DNA from: JBBTVP01 sp038063175
GTDB taxonomy: Bacteria > Patescibacteriota > Minisyncoccia > UBA6257 > 1-14-0-10-40-38
NCBI GenBank assembly: GCA_038063175.1
Contig: JBBTVP010000023.1
Span: forward strand, 1 to 5,318
DNA length: 5,318 nt
Direction of reading: 5' to 3'
Of this stretch, positions 1 through 4,820 are shown in pieces; position 1 is the first letter of the stretch, and the number at the start of each line of letters is the position of its first letter. The notes under the pieces were generated by a model that saw only the letters and a list, made by a program, of their open reading frames with translations, was not told the DNA's origin and did not search any database. The position numbers were made by a program, and so were the translations under genes.

Positions 1-689
1 ATAGAGAATCTTACGGCAAGCATCATCACACGACGATATTCTTCTCGTTCCTCATCCCCAATACGAAAAATGGATAGGATATCACCGTGGGGGAGTCCCG
101 ATAGATGACGGTACGAATTATATAAAGTTGTCGCATCTATTAGGCCGCTTTTCTGGCAGAGAATTTTATACGATTCAAAAATTTTAAATACGTCCGCCTT
201 CACGGAATTTATCGGTGGCAAGACTTCGCCATTAAAATGGTGATTTATCTCTCCATAGCGTTTTTCAAATTCTTCGCCTGTTCGCCCCGCTTCCTGCTCC
301 ATTTTATGGAATAAGTAACATCCATAAAGAAGTTCCTTTTTGATGATCGTATCTTGTATCTCTGGTGTTTGTTTTGTAAACCAAAGAATTTTCAATAGTT
401 TTTCCATCATCGTTCGTACTGGATATGTGGCGTAGTGGCTGTGATTTTTCTTCCCGAGTGCAAGAGCAAAATCAGCATCACGCCAGAAACTCTCGACAAC
501 CACGAAGAAATAGGTAAAACGGCCATTTTTGGTGAAATTCTTTGATCGTTTCAACTCTCGCAGTATTTCTATCTGCTTATTCCGGACATTTCGAAATGCC
601 ATATAAGCACGCTCAACAAGCACCTTCCGCCGCCTTTCAGGAATTTCATTCCAGAATTTTGCAAACGCTTTTTGTTTCTCTGTTTCCAT
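1..689 (-). CDS. Unrecognised helical protein, HEPN/DUF5677-like character, partial (3' end outside window)
   Basis: An open frame runs leftward from an ATG at 689-687 for 229 codons and leaves the window without a stop, so the C-terminus is missing. I do not recognise the family firmly. The product is hydrophilic and apparently all-helical: a basic N-terminal helix (residues 15-50), an aromatic segment FTYFFVVVESFWRDADFA (57-74), and a late block NSYRHLSGLPHGDI (191-204). That block contains R194-x6-H201, the spacing of the HEPN ribonuclease motif, and it resembles the conserved H-containing block of DUF5677-type proteins; this is resemblance only. No signal peptide or membrane span is evident. 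The start is well supported. An in-frame TAA lies 12 bases upstream, the next in-frame ATG is codon 30, and AAGG sits seven bases before the ATG, an SD-like sequence the neighbouring genes lack. Codon use is AT-richer than its neighbours (many ATA, TTA, CTA, AGA), which may mean acquisition by transfer. Confidence 0.8.
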   Translation of the reverse strand, partial: METEKQKAFAKFWNEIPERRRKVLVERAYMAFRNVRNKQIEILRELKRSKNFTKNGRFTYFFVVVESFWRDADFALALGKKNHSHYATYPVRTMMEKLLKILWFTKQTPEIQDTIIKKELLYGCYLFHKMEQEAGRTGEEFEKRYGEINHHFNGEVLPPINSVKADVFKIFESYKILCQKSGLIDATTLYNSYRHLSGLPHGDILSIFRIGDEEREEYRRVMMLAVRFS

Positions 690-693
690 ATCA

Positions 694-709
694 TTACCTT
701 ATGAGGTAA
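694..709 (-). promoter_or_regulatory. Inverted repeat over the ribosome binding site of the left gene
   Basis: Read on the minus strand this is TTACCT-CATA-AGGTAA, two perfect 6-base arms around a 4-base centre, ending four bases before the ATG at 689. The right arm contains the AAGG that would serve as Shine-Dalgarno. In RNA it could fold into a small hairpin hiding the ribosome binding site; in DNA it could be an operator. The repeat is seen directly; its role is inferred. Confidence 0.5.
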
Positions 710-712
710 AAA

Positions 713-740
713 CTAACTTTTTCTCACCTTTTCTAACTTT
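713..740. repeat. Direct repeat CTAACTTT, 20-base period
   Basis: The octamer CTAACTTT occurs at 713-720 and again at 733-740, offset by 20 bases, about two helical turns. It lies between the predicted transcription start and the start codon of the left gene. Spacing on one face of the helix suits binding by a dimeric regulator, but the region is pyrimidine-rich and chance is possible. Confidence 0.35.
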
Positions 741-746
741 CTGCCC

Positions 747-774
747 ATTTTATCGAACATTAATCAATTTGCAA
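747..774 (-). promoter_or_regulatory. Predicted promoter of the left gene
   Basis: On the minus strand, TTGCAA (774-769) is followed after 16 bases by TAAAAT (752-747), close to the sigma-70 consensus hexamers. Transcription would begin near 740 and give a leader of about 50 bases carrying the direct repeat and the inverted repeat. The TTGCAA hexamer is its own reverse complement and may also serve the divergent ychF promoter. Confidence 0.45.
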
Positions 775-796
775 TCTGCCACCCGCAATGTAAACT
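769..796 (+). promoter_or_regulatory. Predicted ychF promoter, nearly leaderless
   Basis: TTGCAA (769-774), a 16-base spacer and TAAACT (791-796) stand nine bases before the ychF ATG at 806. The start site would fall near 803, leaving at most two or three untranslated bases. No Shine-Dalgarno sequence precedes the ATG, which fits leaderless translation. Both hexamers are imperfect, so confidence is moderate. Confidence 0.4.
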
Positions 797-805
797 CGAA
801 TTCGT

Positions 806-1807
806 ATGACTCGTAACCTATCCATCGGCATCGTGGGGCTTCCGAACGTCGGCAAATCGACGCTTTTTAAGCTGCTTACAAAAAACGAAGTGCAGATTGC
901 GAACTATCCCTTTTGCACGATCGATCCAAACGTGGGAGTCGTCGCGGTTCCCGACGAACGGTTAGAGAAACTCAATACACTTTCGAAATCCAAGAAGAAA
1001 ATTCCAGCGGTAGTCGAGTTTTACGATATTGCCGGACTCGTGCGGGGTGCATACCAGGGTGAAGGGCTTGGGAATAAATTTTTATCACACATCCGCGAAG
1101 TGCAGGCGATCGTGCAGGTACTCCGGTGCTTTCCATCCGAGGAAATTATCCATGTTGAGAATTCGGTTGATCCGATCCGAGACCTCGAGATTATCAATGC
1201 AGAACTGGCGCTCAAAGATCTTGAAACTGTCGATGGTCGCCTGAAAAAACTGGAAGGAGAAGCTAAAACGGGAAACAAGGAAGCGGTGAAAAGTCTCGAT
1301 ACCGTGCGAAAAGTTAAATCGCTTCTCGAGCGAGGTTCGCTTACGATTGAATTTGCCCGCGAGCCGATTATGAAAGAAATGCAGCTTTTAACCTCGAAAA
1401 AACAGATTTATCTTTTGAACGGCAATATTCAACATGTTCCCGAAACTCTTACGGCAAAAATTGCGGCGTTGGGATCAAGCTACATTGTTGCCGATCTCGA
1501 AGGCGGTATGGATTTAGGAACATTGATCCAAGCCGCATACAAAACGCTTGATCTCATAAGTTTCTTTACTACCGGGGAAGACGAAACACGTGCGTGGACT
1601 ATTGTAAAAGGTGCGAAAGCACCAGAGGCAGCCGGAGCAATTCACAGCGATTTTGAAAAGAAATTTATCCGGGCGGAAGTAATCGCGTGGGATAAGCTTC
1701 TTCTCGAAGGAGGGTGGAGCGATGCGCGCGCAAAGGGGAAGATACGCCAAGAAGGAAGAGAATATGTAGTAGAAGATGGTGATGTGATGGTGATCCGGCA
1801 CAGTTAG
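806..1807 (+). CDS. ychF: YchF/OLA1-family P-loop ATPase with TGS domain
   Basis: A 333-residue cytoplasmic NTPase of the Obg-related YchF family, which binds ATP as well as or better than GTP and associates with ribosomes; it is implicated in translation and stress response. Visible motifs: G1 GLPNVGKST (11-19), the FCTIDPN switch segment (36-42), G3 DIAG (74-77), and the family's GEGLGNKFLSHIR signature (85-97), where a hydrophobic residue replaces the catalytic glutamine. A helical coiled-coil insertion spans about 125-180. The TGS domain runs from about 249 to 331 (RAWTI, HSDFEKKFIRAEVI, EYVVEDGDVM). It is about 30 residues shorter than the usual 363, mainly because the linker before the TGS domain is reduced. 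The G4 NxxE motif reads NGNI (205-208) and lacks the usual Glu. The ATG at 806 puts the first strand and P-loop at the normal distance from the N-terminus. The next gene starts 29 bases downstream with its own promoter. Confidence 0.96.
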   Translation: MTRNLSIGIVGLPNVGKSTLFKLLTKNEVQIANYPFCTIDPNVGVVAVPDERLEKLNTLSKSKKKIPAVVEFYDIAGLVRGAYQGEGLGNKFLSHIREVQAIVQVLRCFPSEEIIHVENSVDPIRDLEIINAELALKDLETVDGRLKKLEGEAKTGNKEAVKSLDTVRKVKSLLERGSLTIEFAREPIMKEMQLLTSKKQIYLLNGNIQHVPETLTAKIAALGSSYIVADLEGGMDLGTLIQAAYKTLDLISFFTTGEDETRAWTIVKGAKAPEAAGAIHSDFEKKFIRAEVIAWDKLLLEGGWSDARAKGKIRQEGREYVVEDGDVMVIRHS

Positions 1808-1820
1808 TTCATGTCTCATG

Positions 1821-1829
1821 TGGTATAAT
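1821..1829 (+). promoter_or_regulatory. Extended -10 promoter, TGGTATAAT, leaderless start
   Basis: TGG-TATAAT is a perfect extended -10 element (TGn plus TATAAT at 1824-1829) in the 29-base gap after ychF. The expected transcription start, about seven bases on, coincides with the ATG at 1837, so the message would have essentially no leader. No good -35 box is present at 16-18 bases upstream, as is common for extended -10 promoters. Confidence 0.7.
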
Positions 1830-1836
1830 CATTCCT

Positions 1837-2244
1837 ATGGCAGAAGGACTTGAACATGAAGCGCTTGAGCGAGATATCGCCGAACTTACGGAGGCGGCAA
1901 AGGAACGTGCCGGCGGTACGGTGACTGCCGAAGCGCTCAAGGAGAGTATCCGCGAAAAAGTATACGGACCAGAACTTGTTCGGCGTGCCGATGAACCGGG
2001 ACAACGTAACACAACTGGTGTTGAGGCGGAGAGATCGAATAGTCCGCTTCCGGATTATGCCGCCAACATTCCACCGGAAGCACGACTTCGGGCCGAGGAA
2101 TTGCTCGATGCGGCATGGCACAAAGGTCTCACCGCAGTAATTCCCGCGGTAAGAAAAGAGGATCCGTTCACAATGAAACTTTTTCACGACGCGGTTACCG
2201 AGCGTCTCTACCAGAGGTTCAAGGAGCGGGGAATACTAAAATAA
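1837..2244 (+). CDS. Small acidic helical protein, partner of the downstream TraG-like ATPase
   Basis: A 135-residue soluble protein that I cannot assign to a named family. Residues 1-50 are predicted amphipathic helix rich in Glu, Ala, Lys and Arg. Residues 52-78 form a polar, proline-containing linker (DEPGQRNTTG...SPLPDY). The C-terminal block from about PPEARLRAEELLDAAWHKG (79-97) through DPFTMKLFHDAVTERLYQRF to RGILK forms two or three more helices and looks like the conserved part. Similar short proteins with an AxHKG...FHDAL...LYxxxKxRG pattern seem familiar from Patescibacteria genomes; that is recollection, not a search. No signal peptide, membrane span or metal site is seen. The ATG at 1837 is the only plausible start: it directly follows the extended -10 element and the next Met is residue 113. 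The stop lies six bases before the ATPase start, so the two are probably co-transcribed. An adaptor or substrate-binding role for the ATPase is inferred from this pairing alone. Confidence 0.85.
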   Translation: MAEGLEHEALERDIAELTEAAKERAGGTVTAEALKESIREKVYGPELVRRADEPGQRNTTGVEAERSNSPLPDYAANIPPEARLRAEELLDAAWHKGLTAVIPAVRKEDPFTMKLFHDAVTERLYQRFKERGILK

Positions 2245-2250
2245 CGAACG

Positions 2251-4614
2251 ATGGAAATTGCGGTTGGGGCAATTGTGGGTTTTGGAATTGTGTTTTCCGC
2301 CGTGGTTATTGTGTTTCGCATGATGAACTCGAGACGCCATATCGGGGCGCTTTTTGGACTTCGGCCACTCGCGATCCATCTGCCACAAGAACGAAATGAA
2401 GAAGGGGAGAAGCAAGATATCCTGAAAGAAATAAACCGTTCAGCCCAACTTTTAGGGGTACTCGGGAATCTCAATATTCCTTTTGTGCTTGAGGCAGCAG
2501 TTGCAAATGTCGGTGAAGATATTGTCTTTTATCTTTCGGTTCCTGAACAGGCGGTGACCTTTGCCGCAAACCAAATCCATGGACTTTGGCCGGAAGCGCA
2601 CGTGGAACCTGCCCATGAATATACGGTTTTTCAGGCAAACGGGGCGGCTGCCGGTGCGAATCTTTATCTAAAACACAGCGAGATACTTCCGATTAGAACG
2701 TACGCAGAAGCTGAACTCGATACATTCGCGCCAATACTTTCGAATCTCTCAAGCGTGGGGCTTGTAGGAGAGGGTATTGCAATCCAGGTCGTCGTACAAC
2801 CCGCTCCACGCGCAGCGAAGGATAAGGCATCAAAGGCCATCTATGAGCTAAAGAAAGGGAAACGCCTTTCCGAAGTGATGCATAATTCGCTAATCAAAAC
2901 AGCTCGGGAGGCGCTGAAAACCAATGAGTATGAAACCCGTGCTGAAAATAGAGCCCCGCTTGTGATTGACGACGAGGCGATAAAAGCAGTATCGCAGAAA
3001 ATCGCAAAGCCGCTCTTTGAAGTAAACGTCCGCCTCATTTCCGGCGCAGTTTCTCCGTTCCAGGCCGATGCCCTCTTAAATAACTTAGCAGGTTCATTCG
3101 GCCAATTTTCAGCTCCGATGCGGAATGAGTTCCGCGCCGTAAAGCCGCGAAATCTTAAAAAATTTATGTTTCGCTACGCGATGCGGGAGTTTGATCCGAG
3201 CGCCGCGATGCTTTTGAATTCCGAGGAAATTGCGAGCATTTTCCATCTACCCGCAAAGACCACGAATGTTCCGAAAGTAAAATGGCTCAAGGCAAAAGAA
3301 GCTCCGCCGCCGACTGCGCTTCCATCGACCGGAGTGCTCGTAGGAGAGAGTCCGTTCCGGGGAGAAGTGAAACCGATTTTTCTTACGGACGAAGATCGAC
3401 GGCGCCATGTCTATGTCATCGGACAAACCGGTACTGGTAAATCCACGCTCCTCACCAATATGGCAATCGACGATATCCGCAAAGGAAAGGGGATTGCCGT
3501 TATCGATCCGCACGGCGATCTTGTGGAAACCATCGTGGAAATGATCCCCCGCGAGCGGGTAGAGGACCTTATCGTGTTCGATCCAGGAGCACGGGAACGG
3601 CCGATCGGCATGAATATGCTCGAGTTCGATCCAGAAAAACCCGAAGAAAAAACATTCATTGTGAACGAGCTCTTTAGTATCTTAGACAAGCTCTATGACA
3701 TGAAAACGGTGGGCGGGCCGATGTTCGAGCAGTACACGAAAAACGCCGTCTTACTCCTTATGGAAGACATGGTGAACGAACCCGCAACCCTTATGGAAAT
3801 CCCACGGGTATTTACTGATCCTGAATTCCGGAATCGAAAACTTGCGCGCATTACGAATCCTGTAGTGATTGATTTTTGGCAGAAGGAAGCGACGAAAGCG
3901 ACCGGTGAGCATTCGCTTGGGAATATGGCGCCCTACATCACGTCAAAATTCAATAACTTTATTGCGAATGATTACGTCCGCCCCATTATCGGCCAACCGC
4001 ACTCGGCCTTTAATTTCAGAGAGGTGATGGATAGCGGAAAAATTCTTCTTGTGAATCTCTCAAAGGGTAAGATAGGGGACATCAATGCAAATCTTCTTGG
4101 TATGGTGATCGTGGGTAAAATCCTTATGGCAGCGCTCTCCCGTGTTGATACCACGATCGAATCAAGGCACGATTTCAATCTTTATATCGACGAGTTCCAG
4201 AATTTCACCACCGATTCAATCGCCACTATTCTCTCGGAAGCTCGGAAGTACCGGTTGAATCTCACGGTCGCGCACCAATTTACCGCACAGCTCACCGAAA
4301 AAGTGCGCGATGCGGTTTTTGGAAACGTGGGTTCGATTATTGCCTTTAGGGTAGGCGTCGACGATATTGAAGTGCTTGGGAAGCAGTTTGAACCCGTGTT
4401 TTCAAAAAACGATCTTTTAAACATCGATAACTTCAATGCCCACGCGCGACTTCTCATAAACGGATCGGTCACAAAGCCGTTCAATATCCGAATGAAGAAA
4501 GGGGAGCGGGGGAATGCGGATTTCGGTTCAAAGGCAAAAGCGCTTGCGCATCTGAAGTATGGAGCTGATCGGCACACGGTTGAGCAGGACATCCTCGCGC
4601 GACTCCGCGCGTAA
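2251..4614 (+). CDS. Membrane-anchored TraG/VirD4-like (type IV coupling-type) ATPase
   Basis: A 787-residue ATPase of the VirD4/TraG/HerA-FtsK superfamily, whose members pump DNA or protein through membranes as hexamers. A single hydrophobic span (residues 4-22) followed by RMMNSRR predicts a cytosolic catalytic part. Residues 50-330 form an N-terminal domain (FVLEAAV, IVFYLSVPEQ, VEPAHEY) of the kind seen before the motor in VirB4- and TraG-like proteins. A proline-rich linker (351-358) precedes the motor. Motor motifs: Walker A GQTGTGKST (391-399), IDPHGD (418-423), an all-helical insertion (about 460-590), LLVNLSKGKIG (599-609), Walker B LYIDEFQNF (644-652, D647/E648), sensor-like TVAHQF (672-677), a GSIIAFRVG arginine segment (694-702), and the LLINGSVTKPFNIRM end (734-748) typical of the TraD/TraG C-terminal motor region. 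All catalytic residues seem intact. No relaxase, VirB4 or VirB6 is in the window, so the role (DNA transfer, uptake or export) is open. No SD is near the ATG; a -10-like TAAAAT lies eight bases upstream. Confidence 0.92.
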   Translation: MEIAVGAIVGFGIVFSAVVIVFRMMNSRRHIGALFGLRPLAIHLPQERNEEGEKQDILKEINRSAQLLGVLGNLNIPFVLEAAVANVGEDIVFYLSVPEQAVTFAANQIHGLWPEAHVEPAHEYTVFQANGAAAGANLYLKHSEILPIRTYAEAELDTFAPILSNLSSVGLVGEGIAIQVVVQPAPRAAKDKASKAIYELKKGKRLSEVMHNSLIKTAREALKTNEYETRAENRAPLVIDDEAIKAVSQKIAKPLFEVNVRLISGAVSPFQADALLNNLAGSFGQFSAPMRNEFRAVKPRNLKKFMFRYAMREFDPSAAMLLNSEEIASIFHLPAKTTNVPKVKWLKAKEAPPPTALPSTGVLVGESPFRGEVKPIFLTDEDRRRHVYVIGQTGTGKSTLLTNMAIDDIRKGKGIAVIDPHGDLVETIVEMIPRERVEDLIVFDPGARERPIGMNMLEFDPEKPEEKTFIVNELFSILDKLYDMKTVGGPMFEQYTKNAVLLLMEDMVNEPATLMEIPRVFTDPEFRNRKLARITNPVVIDFWQKEATKATGEHSLGNMAPYITSKFNNFIANDYVRPIIGQPHSAFNFREVMDSGKILLVNLSKGKIGDINANLLGMVIVGKILMAALSRVDTTIESRHDFNLYIDEFQNFTTDSIATILSEARKYRLNLTVAHQFTAQLTEKVRDAVFGNVGSIIAFRVGVDDIEVLGKQFEPVFSKNDLLNIDNFNAHARLLINGSVTKPFNIRMKKGERGNADFGSKAKALAHLKYGADRHTVEQDILARLRA

Positions 4615-4645
4615 CCGTATCCTTTCACAGTCTGTCTGACATCTC

Positions 4646-4673
4646 TTGACAGGCGAAAGATATCTGCTACTAT
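4646..4673 (+). promoter_or_regulatory. Strong promoter of the small RNA
   Basis: A perfect -35 box TTGACA (4646-4651), a 16-base spacer, then TGC-TACTAT, an extended -10 with five of six consensus bases (4668-4673). Transcription should start at about A4680. It lies 32 bases after the stop of the ATPase gene, and no plus-strand coding frame of any size follows. This is the best promoter in the window. Confidence 0.75.
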
Positions 4674-4693
4674 TCAAGTAGTGGTCGCCTGTC
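4648..4693. repeat. Nested inverted repeats across the small-RNA promoter
   Basis: GACAGGCGA (4648-4656) and TCGCCTGTC (4685-4693) are perfect 9-base inverted arms 28 bases apart. Inside them, CTACT (4667-4671) and AGTAG (4677-4681) form a second perfect 5-base pair of arms. The outer arms overlap the -35 box and bases +6 to +14 of the predicted RNA. They could be paired operator half-sites, or a hairpin in read-through RNA from the ATPase gene. Confidence 0.5.
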
Positions 4694-4820
4694 GACGCGG
4701 GCGGCAAATAGGGTCGCCAAGACCCGATCTCTCTCCTCCGGGCGGGACAAGCTAGGTGAGTGACGCAGTGGTTTACTCCATTCATGCGTTTTCCCGAAAC
4801 TTGCCCCGCCCACTTTTTTT
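4680..4820 (+). ncRNA. Candidate structured small RNA of about 140 nt, family unknown
   Basis: This gene-free stretch between two convergent genes has a strong promoter, an intrinsic terminator and dense secondary structure, so a stand-alone RNA is the best reading. From the predicted start at 4680: hairpin A pairs 4684-4689 with 4700-4705 (GUCGCC/GGCGGC, one G-U pair). Hairpin B pairs 4711-4715 with 4721-4725 (GGGUC/GACCC, loop GCCAA). A probably single-stranded UCUCUCUCCUCC follows at 4728-4739. The long terminal stem pairs 4740-4751 with 4800-4811 and is capped by a second helix, 4762-4767 with 4785-4790 extended by GUGG/CCAU. Then comes a run of seven T. The motif GGTCGCC occurs twice (4683-4689, 4712-4718). 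I find none of the conserved cores of tmRNA, RNase P RNA or SRP RNA, and cannot name it. The CUCC-rich linker suggests an antisense seed against purine-rich ribosome binding sites, but this is inferred. No convincing peptide is encoded. Confidence 0.65.
4740..4820 (+). terminator. Intrinsic terminator of the small RNA
   Basis: GGGCGGG-A-CAAG (4740-4751) pairs with CTTG-C-CCCGCCC (4800-4811) in a 12-position, GC-rich stem with one A-C mismatch, followed after two bases by TTTTTTT (4814-4820). The 48-base interior carries its own helix, so this is larger than a typical terminator loop. It lacks a T run on the opposite strand and so should act only on plus-strand transcripts, including read-through from the ATPase gene. 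Confidence 0.75.

Noticed and set aside
1801..1809. A -35 box (CAGTTA or TTAGTT) for the promoter at 1821-1829
   Set aside because: CAGTTA at 17-base spacing matches the consensus poorly and TTAGTT would need a 14-base spacer; the extended -10 is enough by itself.
1816..2187. 123-codon minus-strand open frame
   Set aside because: It is antisense to the 135-residue gene, which has a promoter, sensible composition and tight spacing to the ATPase gene; the minus frame has none of these.
4182..4628. 148-codon minus-strand open frame
   Set aside because: It lies opposite the most conserved motor motifs of the ATPase (Walker B, AHQF) and its translation is Ser/Arg/Phe-rich without motifs, as expected of an antisense shadow.
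4632..4652. CTGTC/GACAG inverted repeat as a terminator for the ATPase gene
   Set aside because: The stem is only five bases with an 11-base loop and no T run follows; GACAG is better explained as part of the small-RNA promoter and the longer repeat.
4751..4803. Hammerhead-like ribozyme: CTAGGTGAG on one side and CGAAAC on the other of the helix
   Set aside because: The CUGAUGA core is not present and there is no cleavage site with the required third stem; only GAAA matches.
4680..4820. tRNA, tmRNA, SRP RNA or RNase P RNA identity
   Set aside because: No TTCGA-type T loop, no tmRNA ends, no SRP GGAA loop with its conserved flanks, and no GAGGAAAGUCC core of RNase P RNA were found.
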